Below are positions 34,070-42,819 of a stretch of DNA of 64,000 bases, in pieces. Position numbers and translations under genes: made by a program. Source of the DNA: a bacterium. Its GTDB lineage: Bacteria; SAR324; XYD2-FULL-50-16. The first letter of the stretch is position 1. Every line of letters starts with the position of its first letter. The stretch is from the NCBI GenBank assembly GCA_024275165.1, contig JAJRZQ010000012.1, positions 1 through 64,000 of the forward strand, in the 5' to 3' direction. The notes beneath the pieces are model-generated. The model saw only the letters and a program-made list of their open reading frames with translations. It was not told the origin of the DNA and did not search any database.

Positions 34070-34741
34070 TTAATGGTGGCTGCCCCTGGGGCCCGCTTGA
34101 GCGCTGGTTTTGGAGTCGTTCAAAGAGCGATGAACCTCATTGAGCAATTCGGGGATTTGATCTTTATAGGGGCTTTGGTTACAGGCTTCTTTGATTTGGG
34201 TTGGATTAAAATCAACGGCCTTGTTTCCGGGGAACCAATTCCCGCCCTTGCCCAGCAGATTATATCGTGCTTTGGCAAAGCTTTCCAGTCCTAAACCGAT
34301 TCCATAGGTATAGATTCGTAATATTTCAAAGATGTTGATCTCACCAGGACTGTCGTAGTAGTAGGGGATGCCGGTTTGCCAATTTTTGAGCCAATCTTGG
34401 CCTAAGCGGGTGGCGATTTTTTCTTCTAGGGCTTTTTTCCGTGGGGCGACCCATTCGTGCCGTTGGGGGTATAAAGCGGCGGTTTCGGCGTGCAAGTCTA
34501 AGTCGCTGGGCTGGGCAGCCCCCATGGTGAGGGTATGCACTCCCTCTTGCGCCCAGCAAAACAGGGCATTGAACTGCATGGGGTGGAGGGGGGCGCAAAG
34601 CTCGGCCATTTCTTGGGGGTTTTTCCAGAGGTGCCCTCCCTTGTCGTTGGGGCTGATGACCAAGACCCCCATCTCTCTTTTTCTGGCCGCTTCCACACAG
34701 GGCAGGGTAGAGGGGTTGATGAAGTAGTAGTGGAGGTTCAC
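34070..34741 (-). pseudogene. Aldo/keto reductase, 3' half after an in-frame stop
   Basis: This is the C-terminal half of the gene whose first half is at 34760-35266. Both are in the same reading frame, separated only by TAA at 34762-34760. The join reads LKLI-stop-SGAFAYVNLHYYF, where homologues typically have a residue such as Glu before SG. The family markers NLHYYFI and ISPNDKGGHLW are intact through to the end. The GTG at 34741 could start it but lacks a ribosome-binding site. Conservation suggests a fresh nonsense change (GAA to TAA would suffice), readthrough, or an error. Confidence 0.82.
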
Positions 34742-34759
34742 ATAGGCGAAGGCGCCGCT

Positions 34760-35266
34760 TTAGATGAGCTTTAAAATCAAAGGCGGCGGCGCGTGGGAGG
34801 TAAACCCGATATGGCCGATGCGCCCTTGTTTTTGTAGGGTCAAGGCTTGGTCTAAGGCCCCGCCTTTTTGCAGGGCCTGGGCGGCTAGGGTTTCGTTGTT
34901 GAGCCCGTGGAGGGAAAAGAGGTCGATGTAGTCGACCCCGAGATAGGCAAAGCTGGTTTGCGCTCGCTGGGCGAACTCTTGATTGTCTTTTGTGGGGGCA
35001 ACCTTGGATTGCAGGATATAGCGACCGCGGTCAAAACGGGGTAGAACCTTGCCCATTTGCATCTCGCTGGTGCCGTAGCCCCTTGCGGTTTCAAAGTGAT
35101 TGATGCCTAAATCGAGGGCATGCTCTAGGGTGGCGGCGACCTTGTTTTGACTCTCAGAGTTGATCTCGCTGAAGTCTTGGTCTTGCCAAGCCTGCATAAA
35201 ACGCATGCTCCCTAGGGTGACGAGGGGCATGTTGAGGCCGGTTAGGCCAAAGGGTTGGTGGCGCAT
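34760..35266 (-). pseudogene. Aldo/keto reductase, 5' half ending at premature TAA
   Basis: 168 aa. AKR fold with the strand MPLVTLGSMRFM, the catalytic-Asp region replaced by HFETARGYGTSE (Tyr kept) and catalytic Lys in YILQSKVAP, then VDYIDLFSLHG. The full protein with the second half would be about 397 aa, typical of the longer bacterial AKRs. The N-terminal part alone lacks the NADPH-binding half and should not work. It follows pabC by nine bases. Confidence 0.82.
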
Positions 35267-35275
35267 AAACTAAAT

Positions 35276-36034
35276 CTAACGAGCGGAAAGATAAAAGTCT
35301 ATGAGTTCGCTGGTTTTTGGCCCTGAGTTGAAGGCTTGATCTCCAATGGCCGTAACAGGCAACACCCCCCGCAGACTGCTGGTGATCAAGACCTCTTCGG
35401 CTTGCCTTAAGGCTTCCGATTTAATTTCAGCCTGTTGGATGTTCCATTGCCTTTGCTCACACAAAAAGGTTTGCAGAATCCCCGGTAGGCTCTGTTCCCG
35501 GTTGGTATAGACGACCCCTTCCTTGACCCAAAATAGATTCGCTCGGCTTGCCTCTCGGGCAAAACCTTGGTGGTCGATGAGCAGGGCATCGAAAAAACCT
35601 TTTTCTTGGGCCGCTTGCCAAGCAAAGAGGCAGTCGAGATAGTTGAGGGTTTTGTGCTGGGGCAGGGTGCGGGTAAGCTTGAGGGGCCAGAGTTTGACCC
35701 CTTGCTGGGGCGTTGTGTTTTCAATATAGGGCTCCGTAAAGATCAACAGCTCTCCTTCGATCCCGATGATTTTGATTCGCTTGGGAGCCTGTGCTTTGCC
35801 TGCCGCTTTGACCAGCAGGGCCATGGCCTGTTCGGGGCTGCAAAAAAACTTAATTCCCAGGGCTTGGGCACTGGCAAAGAGCCGCGCTAAATGCCGTTGG
35901 GGGAGGAACAATTTGCCTAGGGGGCCGCAGCGCAGGGTCTCAAAGAGGCCCAATCCGTATTGAAAAGCGGGGGAGGTCGCGGGGATAAGGGCTTGTTCCG
36001 GGCTGAGGCGCCCTCGTTTGCTGGAATAAATCAT
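35276..36034 (-). CDS. pabC: Aminodeoxychorismate lyase, PLP fold type IV
   Basis: 252 aa. Fold-type-IV aminotransferase-like protein with the PLP Lys in HKTLNYLDCL and the cofactor Glu segment GFAREASRANLFWV; LPGILQTFL is also typical. It releases pyruvate from aminodeoxychorismate to give p-aminobenzoate. ATGA overlap with the pabB gene makes the role firm, since the related branched-chain aminotransferases would not be expected here. Confidence 0.9.
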   Translation of the reverse strand: MIYSSKRGRLSPEQALIPATSPAFQYGLGLFETLRCGPLGKLFLPQRHLARLFASAQALGIKFFCSPEQAMALLVKAAGKAQAPKRIKIIGIEGELLIFTEPYIENTTPQQGVKLWPLKLTRTLPQHKTLNYLDCLFAWQAAQEKGFFDALLIDHQGFAREASRANLFWVKEGVVYTNREQSLPGILQTFLCEQRQWNIQQAEIKSEALRQAEEVLITSSLRGVLPVTAIGDQAFNSGPKTSELIDFYLSAR

Positions 36035-37260
36035 TCGTTTAGTCCCTTAAAGATACTGTTTTTTTTATGTTCCATCTCGGTAAATTCCGCTTCCAACTCA
36101 CTCAACAGGGTAATGCCCCCGCCCACATGGAAATCAAAGCTATCCCCTTGCTTAAAGAGGCTGCGAATGAGGATGGCGGCATGCAGCCCTCCCTTGGGAT
36201 CGAGGTAGCCGAAGCTTCCCGTGTAATATCCCCTGGCGGAGGTTTCCAGTTCGTCGATAATCTCTAAAGCCCGTTTTTTGGGGCAGCCGGTGACCGAGCC
36301 GCCGGGGAAGGCCCGCAAAAGCGCCTGCATGGGGCGGACCCCTTTTTGTAAATGGCCCTTGACCTCCGCGTAGCTGTGCAGCACACCTTTTAAGCGCAGG
36401 ACTTCTTTTTGTTTGGTGACCTGCACCGTCCCGGGGCGGCAGCTTTTTGCCAGGTCATTGCGCAAGAGGTCGGTGATCATAAAGAGTTCCGCTTCCTCTT
36501 TTTTGCTGGTTAAAAGTCGATGCAGTTCTTTTTGTTCTTCTGCTTCGTTTGCCCCTTGGGGGCGGGTGCCCTTGATGGGCTGGCTGTATAGCACCGGCCC
36601 TTGGCTCTCTAAAAAAGATTCCGGGGAGGCGCTGAGTAAATCAAGGCCCGGAGTGGAAAAGAAACCGGCAAAGCGGGAGGGATGGGTCGCTAAAAGGCGT
36701 AAAAAAAGCCGACTGCTGGGGCCGGGGTAATGTCCCCTGATTTTTTGGGTTAAATTGAGTTGGTAGAGGTCTCCTTGGCGGATGTATTCTTGGGCGCTTT
36801 CAAAGAGAGGGCGGTACGCGCTCAAGGGAAGACCCGCCTCTAGGCTGCAGCGGACCTTTTTCCCTCGCGGCACTCGGCGCGCCGTAATCGCTTCAATGCG
36901 CTCTTCGAGTTTTGTGTCGGCAAAGGCTAAAACAGGCTCCTCTTCTTTGGGGAAGCGAATCCAGTTGGCATAAGCGGCCAAGTAGCCCGTACGGGGCAGG
37001 CTCGGGTGTTTGGATGGGAGGCCGTATAAGCTTAAACCCAGATCATAGCTCAGTAAAAAGGCGATGAGCTTACCTTGGTGGCGTTGGATAAAGGCCTCGA
37101 TTTCGCTTTCTTTTTTTGCTGAAAGCGAGAGCTGTTCTACCGGGTCAAAGGCGACAAGGCGGCCAAACCCACCGCTGTGCCCCCAGGCAACAAAAAGATC
37201 GGGTTCCCGTTCATCGGTGCGACTCAATAGGTCGGTTAAGTTAAAGGGGGTTAAGGGCAT
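36031..37260 (-). CDS. pabB: Aminodeoxychorismate synthase component I
   Basis: 409 aa chorismate-binding enzyme. The key QPIKGTRPQG motif carries the Lys that separates PabB from anthranilate synthase (which has PIAGTR). GGSVTGCPKKRALEIIDELE and YYTGSFGYLD are intact. It makes 4-amino-4-deoxychorismate for folate synthesis with PabA supplying ammonia. It overlaps pabA by 20 bases and pabC by four. Confidence 0.92.
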   Translation of the reverse strand: MPLTPFNLTDLLSRTDEREPDLFVAWGHSGGFGRLVAFDPVEQLSLSAKKESEIEAFIQRHQGKLIAFLLSYDLGLSLYGLPSKHPSLPRTGYLAAYANWIRFPKEEEPVLAFADTKLEERIEAITARRVPRGKKVRCSLEAGLPLSAYRPLFESAQEYIRQGDLYQLNLTQKIRGHYPGPSSRLFLRLLATHPSRFAGFFSTPGLDLLSASPESFLESQGPVLYSQPIKGTRPQGANEAEEQKELHRLLTSKKEEAELFMITDLLRNDLAKSCRPGTVQVTKQKEVLRLKGVLHSYAEVKGHLQKGVRPMQALLRAFPGGSVTGCPKKRALEIIDELETSARGYYTGSFGYLDPKGGLHAAILIRSLFKQGDSFDFHVGGGITLLSELEAEFTEMEHKKNSIFKGLNE

Positions 37261-37810
37261 GGAGAAAGTTTCTTAAAATTTGCGGCCCCTGCTTGGTCAT
37301 GAAGGATTCAGGGTGGAATTGCACCCCAAAGGCGAAGCGTTGATCATGCTCCATGGCCATGATTTCGCCTTCGGCGCTCCAAGCCGTAACATGGTAGCCC
37401 GCGGGGCAATCGGTGAGAACCAAGCTGTTGTACCTAGCGGCAAAAAAGGGGTTGTTGAGGCCTTGAAAGAGTGTCGAAGTTTCGATTTTTAAGGGAACAG
37501 GCAAGCCATGCACGGGGTTTTTAGAGCGGGCCAACTCCGCTCCTGCGGCGAGCCCTAAGGCTTGATGCCCTAAACAAACCCCGAGCAGGGGGATTTTTCC
37601 CAAAAAACGCGCAATCGCCTGGAGCAGAATTCCGGCCTGGAGCGGTGTGCCGGGGCCGGCAGAAAGAACGATCGCCTTGGGGTTAAGCTGTTCAATGCCA
37701 GCGAGATCAATTTGGTTGTTTTGCCGGAGTTGAACCTTTTGCCCTAAGACCTCAAAGGCGTGCAGCAGGTTATGGCTAAAACTATCGTAATTATCCAAAA
37801 TCAAGATCAT
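37241..37810 (-). CDS. pabA: Aminodeoxychorismate synthase glutamine amidotransferase
   Basis: 189 aa, usual PabA/TrpG size. It shows LDNYDSFSHNLLHAF, nucleophile Cys in GVCLGHQALG and catalytic His in GVQFHPESFM. Its partner pabB follows with overlap, so PabA is preferred over TrpG, although it may serve both. First gene of the pabABC operon. Confidence 0.9.
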   Translation of the reverse strand: MILILDNYDSFSHNLLHAFEVLGQKVQLRQNNQIDLAGIEQLNPKAIVLSAGPGTPLQAGILLQAIARFLGKIPLLGVCLGHQALGLAAGAELARSKNPVHGLPVPLKIETSTLFQGLNNPFFAARYNSLVLTDCPAGYHVTAWSAEGEIMAMEHDQRFAFGVQFHPESFMTKQGPQILRNFLHALNPL

Positions 37811-37865
37811 AGCTCTCCAAGAGCTTTTTTATATAATGAACCGGGGTAATCGGTAAAGCCAAAGG

Positions 37866-38363
37866 CTAGGAACGAAAATCTTTCGCCTTGGCCAGAGCGA
37901 CCCCCAACCCTCCCAAAGCCGCTAGGGTATTGAAGGCCACATCGCGGATGTCTCCATAGCGATCCGGCAGGATTCCCTGCAAGACCTCATCCCCAATCGC
38001 CAATAACAAGGCTAAACTTAAGGCCCTACCCCTTGAAAAGGCCTTGCCGCAGCAATAACCGTAGAGGCCGAAGAGAAAAAAGTGCAAGCGTTCGATGGGG
38101 TTTTCTAAGCTTAAGGGCACGATGAAAAAGATGAGCAAGAGGGGGAGCAGCAAAGCGGGGGATTGTTGTTGCTTTTTCCCCTCTTGGATAAAAAAGAATA
38201 AAAGCCCGATCAGCAAGACCAGAAAAAATCGCTCTAAAGGCGCCAGCCAGCCGACTTGGGCAAGTTGGTCGGACCAATCCCTTCCCCTTATGGAGAGGGT
38301 TAGAATCACGGCGGCAAGCCCAAGGCAGGCGTAGCGAAAGTAGGAACCCAAAGGCGATTGCAT
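37866..38363 (-). CDS. VanZ-like membrane protein
   Basis: 165 aa from ATG 38363, with AGG upstream; a longer TTG start at 38435 is possible. Four or five membrane helices. The C-terminal GDEVLQGILPDRYGDIRDVAFNTLAA is the VanZ-family motif (acidic-Q, then DxxDxxxN). VanZ confers low-level teicoplanin resistance in enterococci, but most members have unknown roles. Divergent from the cNMP-binding gene. Confidence 0.8.
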   Translation of the reverse strand: MQSPLGSYFRYACLGLAAVILTLSIRGRDWSDQLAQVGWLAPLERFFLVLLIGLLFFFIQEGKKQQQSPALLLPLLLIFFIVPLSLENPIERLHFFLFGLYGYCCGKAFSRGRALSLALLLAIGDEVLQGILPDRYGDIRDVAFNTLAALGGLGVALAKAKDFRS

Positions 38364-38446
38364 TCTTACCTGGTTTAAGGAAAACCTTGAAATAAACGGG
38401 GTTATTTGCGAGAATACAATAAATTTAACCCTCAACAGTAGCCTAT

Positions 38447-38959
38447 ATGATCAATCCCTTTTGGGGCAACATCTTCGAACATGAGAAGGACCCTAGTCAG
38501 ATCAAAACGGAAAAGTTCCTCCTGCAAATTCCCCTTTTTTCCCAATTGACCAAAAAAGAAGCCCGTAAGGTATCGCAGATTGTTCATGAGCGGCATTATC
38601 AAGCCGGTGAGGTCATGTTTCAAATGGGGCACCCTGGCGCGGCCATGTTTATCATCAAGAAGGGGGCCATCCAAATCGTAATCCCCAACGCTCAAGGAGA
38701 CGGTTCCGACTTGGAACTGGCGACTTTAAAAAGCGGAAGCTTTTTAGGGGAATTGGCTTTGCTGGACGACAGCCCTCGCTCGGCTTCGGCGATTGTGGCG
38801 GAAAGCACGATTGCCTATGCTTTTTTCCGTAGTGACTTAAATCGACTCATCGAATCGGATCCCGCCATTGGGAGTAAAATCTTAAAAGAGCTGGCCATGA
38901 TCATCGGGCAACGCTTAAAGCATACCAACGAACAACTCTTATCCAAGCAAAAATCGTGA
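38447..38959 (+). CDS. Cyclic-nucleotide-binding domain protein
   Basis: 170 aa, a single CAP-type effector domain with no DNA-binding part. Residues about 28-145 form the beta-roll: IPLFSQLTKKEARKV, GEVMFQMGHPGAAMFIIKKG and the phosphate-cassette region GSFLGELALLDDSPRSASA, which keeps the Gly-Glu and Arg-Ser residues expected to bind the cyclic phosphate. It overlaps the transporter gene (GTGA), suggesting it regulates it or belongs to the same complex. Confidence 0.85.
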   Translation: MINPFWGNIFEHEKDPSQIKTEKFLLQIPLFSQLTKKEARKVSQIVHERHYQAGEVMFQMGHPGAAMFIIKKGAIQIVIPNAQGDGSDLELATLKSGSFLGELALLDDSPRSASAIVAESTIAYAFFRSDLNRLIESDPAIGSKILKELAMIIGQRLKHTNEQLLSKQKS

Positions 38960-40239
38960 TTCTTCAAGCGCAAACCAAAGCGCGGCTCTTGCGCCGTTGG
39001 GTGATTTACGGCACGACGGCGGCTTTTTTATTCGTGTTGACGATTTTTTTGCTCTACGCTTTGCGCAGTTTGATTCTGCCAAGCATTGTAGGGGCTTTGT
39101 TTGCCTACATTTGCCGCCCTCTTTTGGGGGTCTTGAAACGAGAAGGCCTCAGCCATGGGGTGGCGATTATGGCGTTGTTCGTTATCTTTGGCGGCGTGGT
39201 CATGGGGCTGGTCTGGCAGATTGAGGGAATCATTCCCGATGAAAAGGGAAAGCTGGTTTTGAGAACCAGGATTCAGTATAAACTCGACGAAAGATACAAC
39301 GCTGTATTGGGAAAGGATCAAGACAAAAAAGGCAATTTGATCAACCAATTGTTTGGCAGCGAGTTGCAACCCATGATGGACCGCATCAACAACGCGATTA
39401 TGTTTGATCCGAGCGAGCGAATTGATTTTGAAATTTACGCTTCGGAAGAAATGGCGAAAGACCCCATGCTGGAAAGCTATTATGGGTATTATTTAAAAAA
39501 CATTCAGTCCGATCAAAAGAGGTTGGGGAAGGCTTTTTTAAAACATCGAGCAGAAGAAAAAAACAATACAACGGGGGTAGAGCCTGGAGGGGGCAAGATT
39601 CTTTCTGCCATTGGCGATATCATCTCGCTGTGGATCGCCGCCCCGTTTGTGTTTCTCTTTTTACTGTTTGATGAGGGGCAGATTAAAAAAAATCTGGTTT
39701 ATTTGGTGCCGAATCAGTATTTTGAAATGCTGTTAACCATGATCGACAATGTGGATGAAGCCATTGGGAATTATCTCCGGGGCACCTTAGTCGAATGTAG
39801 TCTGGTTGGGGTTACCTTTGTGGTTTGTCTGTACCTGATTGGGGTGCAGTGGAACTTTGCCTTGATTATCGGCATTATTGCGGGGCTGGCGAACGCGATT
39901 CCCTTTTTAGGCCCTGCCATTGGCCTGGTTGTGGGCTTGGGCTACGCTTTGATCGCGGAAGAGGCGACACCGTTGATCCCTTGGGTGAACTTAGACAATA
40001 TGGTTTTATGGGTTTTGATTACCGTAGCCATTGCCCAAGGATTGGATAACGCCGTGTTTCAGCCGATTGTTTTGGGCAGTGCCGTTTCCTTGCATCCCTT
40101 GGTGGTGATTATCGGGGTTATGGGGGGGAGTATTTTATTGGGTTTTTCGGGGATGTTGTTTGCGATTCCCGCCATCGTGGTCTGCAAGGTGATTTTTGTG
40201 ACCTTTTTTCAGCAGATGAAGGCCTATAACATCATTTGA
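38956..40239 (+). CDS. AI-2E family transporter
   Basis: 427 aa. It has the characteristic PerM/TqsA layout: two or three N-terminal helices, a large extramembrane domain (about residues 75-210, rich in charged residues) and a C-terminal block of helices with IGIIAGLANAIPFLGPAIG and GSILLGFSGMLFAIPAIVV. Members export autoinducer-2, ions or unknown solutes. Starts with GTG overlapping the cNMP-binding gene. The unusually long soluble insert could contact that partner. Confidence 0.85.
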   Translation: MILQAQTKARLLRRWVIYGTTAAFLFVLTIFLLYALRSLILPSIVGALFAYICRPLLGVLKREGLSHGVAIMALFVIFGGVVMGLVWQIEGIIPDEKGKLVLRTRIQYKLDERYNAVLGKDQDKKGNLINQLFGSELQPMMDRINNAIMFDPSERIDFEIYASEEMAKDPMLESYYGYYLKNIQSDQKRLGKAFLKHRAEEKNNTTGVEPGGGKILSAIGDIISLWIAAPFVFLFLLFDEGQIKKNLVYLVPNQYFEMLLTMIDNVDEAIGNYLRGTLVECSLVGVTFVVCLYLIGVQWNFALIIGIIAGLANAIPFLGPAIGLVVGLGYALIAEEATPLIPWVNLDNMVLWVLITVAIAQGLDNAVFQPIVLGSAVSLHPLVVIIGVMGGSILLGFSGMLFAIPAIVVCKVIFVTFFQQMKAYNII

Positions 40240-40249
40240 AGTTTGCGCC

Positions 40250-42247
40250 TTAGGTGGCGGCTAAGTAAGAAGCAACCACCTCTTTCAAGGCTAAAAATTC
40301 GATGGGCTTGGCCATGTATCCGTTCATTCCCGCTTCAATGCATAAATTGCTGTCTTCTTCCTTGATTAAGGAGGTCAACGCGATGACCGGCACTCTGGCT
40401 TGCCCGGCATCGTCTTCTTGCTTTCTTAAGAGGCGCACGGTCTCTAATCCATTCATGCGGGGCATGACACAATCCATAATGATCAAGTCAAAGGCTAAGG
40501 CCTTGCAACGGCGTAAGGCCTCTTCCCCATTGGAGGCGAGTTGTACCTTGTGACCGATTTTTTTGAGCATGCGGGCTAAGAGGTTGCGGCTGGTTTCTTC
40601 ATCATCGACCAGCAGGATCAGCCGAGGGCTGGGGAAGGCTTCTTGAATGGAGGTTGATGTTTGCAAGGATTGATAATCCGCTTGTTCGGGTAATAGGGAA
40701 AATTCAAACCAAACCAGGCGGCCCCCCCTTTTTTGGGGCTGCATCCCGTAGTTTCCGCTGAGGCGGGCCACCCACTTTTTGATGAGGGGCAAGGCCATTT
40801 CTTCTTGATCCAAGTTCGTCTCATAAGGGGTGGAGGCTTTGTTGAGGGGGTCTTGTATTACTTGAGAGCCTTGATTGGTAATCTCAATGCGGATGAATTG
40901 GCTTGAATTGGGTTCGGTTTTTTCTTCAACCAGGGCGCGAAGGCAGACTTCGCCTCCATGGTTGAGTTGAATGGCGTTGCTGATTAGGTGATTGACCAGC
41001 TTGGATAAGGGTTTAAAGGGGCCGAAAAAAACAAGCGGCTCCAGCGCGTCCAGCTGAAATTTTAACTGGATTCCTTTGGCTTGGGCGGCTGAAGCGTAGT
41101 TTTTTTTGCAGCGTTGCAACAGATCGACGAGTTTAAAGTTGATGGAGACTTCATCTTGTTCCGGATCATTGAGTTGTGAGAGTTCATTGACCAGTTCTAA
41201 AGAATGCACCATTTTATGGGTTGCCGCGCGAATCGCTTTAGCCCCCTCTTGGGTTTCTGGGTCCTTTGTTTTTTCCGCTAAGATCTCAGACCAGATCAAT
41301 ACCCCAGAAAGGGCGGAGCGAAAGGAGTGGTTGAGGCTGTGCAGGTATTTTTTAGGCATCCAGTCCCCCTGTTGTGCCGGACCAGAGCCTTTGGAGTTGG
41401 CCTCGGTACTCAGGGGAGGGGGCAAGGGTTCCAAGGAAAAGTCTGGATTTTTATCAGAGTCTAAAAACAAAGGGATGGCGCGCTCGCGCGGCAAAATGAC
41501 CAGTGCCCCGTAAAAAAGGTAGGAGGCCGAAAGCTTAAAGAGGTGACCTAAGCTGTTTATTCCTGTGTTTTGCTCCCAGTGGATGGTTTGGAGAAAACTC
41601 GCGACCAGGGTCAAGACCAAGGCACTGGTAATAAAGCGGAGCAGTTGGGGGGAAAGGCTCGGGTGTTCGGTCACCAACAACCAGAGGTAGATCAATAAAA
41701 GGGCGAATAGGCTCCAAGAAGCAGCGAAGGCGATCACTGTCAGGCCTTTTTGGGAAGTATAGACTTGAGGCAGGAAGTCGAAAATAAAGATGGAGGTAAA
41801 TAAGATCAGGCTCAGGCAAGCAAAGCTTACAAAAACGGGAAAGGGTCGAATGGGCCGAGGATGAGCGAAAAGGGCGATAAACAAAGTCGTGATTAAGATA
41901 AAGCGCGCGGTGAGCCAGGTTTGTACCGATTTGTTGGCTAGGTCGGGTAGCTTGATGAGGTCGAAGTCGGTGGAGGTGAATAGATGAGCTAAATCAAAGA
42001 GGGAGGAAAAAAATAGACCTGTAGTCAACAACAGAATAAAACCCTGGGGGGGAGATTCTTGGTTGAAGAAAAACAAAAAAGCCGAAGTGATCAACATGGT
42101 TGAACAAAGCTCAACGATTGTATGAAAAAGAAAGGGGCTGTGAAGTAGAAAAAAAAGGCAAAAGCTTATCATTAAAGCTAGACCGCCTGCGAGACGGGCG
42201 AAGTAAGCCCGGCCCAAGGGCCTCCCTTGGGGAGCATCGGATTTCAT
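40250..42247 (-). CDS. MASE3-like membrane hybrid sensor kinase with receiver domain
   Basis: 665 aa from ATG 42247, supported by GGAGG eight bases upstream. About eight helices occupy the first 265 residues and include FHTIVELCSTMLI, like the MASE3 sensor domain. The kinase part is atypical: the H-box reads LNHSFRSALSG (acidic residue after His lost), and the ATP-binding G1 box reads ITNQGSQV in place of DTGIG. The N-box is NHLISNAIQL. The C-terminal receiver is normal, with DDEE, phospho-Asp in IIMDCVMPRMNG, ALTS and AKPIE. Phosphotransfer may be weak or lost, the receiver being driven by another kinase. Confidence 0.85.
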   Translation of the reverse strand: MKSDAPQGRPLGRAYFARLAGGLALMISFCLFFLLHSPFLFHTIVELCSTMLITSAFLFFFNQESPPQGFILLLTTGLFFSSLFDLAHLFTSTDFDLIKLPDLANKSVQTWLTARFILITTLFIALFAHPRPIRPFPVFVSFACLSLILFTSIFIFDFLPQVYTSQKGLTVIAFAASWSLFALLLIYLWLLVTEHPSLSPQLLRFITSALVLTLVASFLQTIHWEQNTGINSLGHLFKLSASYLFYGALVILPRERAIPLFLDSDKNPDFSLEPLPPPLSTEANSKGSGPAQQGDWMPKKYLHSLNHSFRSALSGVLIWSEILAEKTKDPETQEGAKAIRAATHKMVHSLELVNELSQLNDPEQDEVSINFKLVDLLQRCKKNYASAAQAKGIQLKFQLDALEPLVFFGPFKPLSKLVNHLISNAIQLNHGGEVCLRALVEEKTEPNSSQFIRIEITNQGSQVIQDPLNKASTPYETNLDQEEMALPLIKKWVARLSGNYGMQPQKRGGRLVWFEFSLLPEQADYQSLQTSTSIQEAFPSPRLILLVDDEETSRNLLARMLKKIGHKVQLASNGEEALRRCKALAFDLIIMDCVMPRMNGLETVRLLRKQEDDAGQARVPVIALTSLIKEEDSNLCIEAGMNGYMAKPIEFLALKEVVASYLAAT

Positions 42248-42465
42248 GAAACCTCCATTGTACGGCCTTTTAAGTTTAACAGAGGGGTTGGGAACAGGCA
42301 AGATCAGGATACGAGGCAAAGGACTTTTTATGGCTCTAGGCTGAAAAACCTGCTGGAGCGGGTGAAAATGGGGTTGATTTGCATAAAGGCCTTTACTTTA
42401 GAAACAATTGTGGTAAACAGTATCCAAGCCTGGGCATTCATCGCCCAACGAAAGGTGTCATTACT

Positions 42466-42483
42466 CCGAACACAAGTGTTCGG
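42466..42483. promoter_or_regulatory. Perfect 8-bp hairpin before a small membrane ORF
   Basis: CCGAACAC-AA-GTGTTCGG lies 20 bases before the start of the 33-residue ORF and just before its ribosome-binding site. It could be an operator or an RNA hairpin controlling translation. The remainder of the gap 42248-42465 shows only a weak GGGC-ATTCATC-GCCC hairpin near 42432. Confidence 0.4.
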
Positions 42484-42503
42484 CTCAATCTTGGAGAAAA
42501 ATA

Positions 42504-42605
42504 ATGGAAAATGCCAATCCTAATGTAGTTGCGCGCAATGTTTTTATCAGTTTTTGCATCGCTGTTTTTGGTTTCGGTCTGGCTTCTTACCTCATGGCAT
42601 TTTAG
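42504..42605 (+). CDS. 33-residue single-span membrane protein
   Basis: Short ORF starting ATG-GAA-AAT and ending TAG. The peptide has a polar N-terminus (MENANPNVVARN) followed by one hydrophobic helix ending SYLMAF. TTGGAG lies seven bases before the start, and a strong intrinsic terminator follows at 42693-42726. Its size and shape resemble small subunits of respiratory complexes (CydX, CcoQ), but I cannot match it to either. The start, ribosome-binding site and terminator together make it a believable gene. Confidence 0.6.
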   Translation: MENANPNVVARNVFISFCIAVFGFGLASYLMAF

Positions 42606-42692
42606 TTTGTCGATTTGAAAAAATAGCTGAGGCAGGTTTTCAATTTGCCTTTAAAAACCTTGCTTTTTCTTTGATTGGGGGGGCAAGGTCAG

Positions 42693-42726
42693 AAAAACCG
42701 ACAGGGTTTCCTGGCGGTTTTTTTTT
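42693..42726 (+). terminator. Rho-independent terminator after the 33-residue ORF
   Basis: Stem AAAAACCG-A-CAGG pairs with CCTG-G-CGGTTTTT around a GTTT loop, ending in a run of eight or nine T. It is correctly oriented for the plus-strand small gene. Confidence 0.75.
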
Positions 42727-42819
42727 GCCCGGAGTTGGAGCCAGCCCTAGGCGGGCTGTTTAGACCTTTGTGGTTGAAGGGGAATCACCGGATGAATGGC
42801 AAGGAAGCCATAAAGCGGT

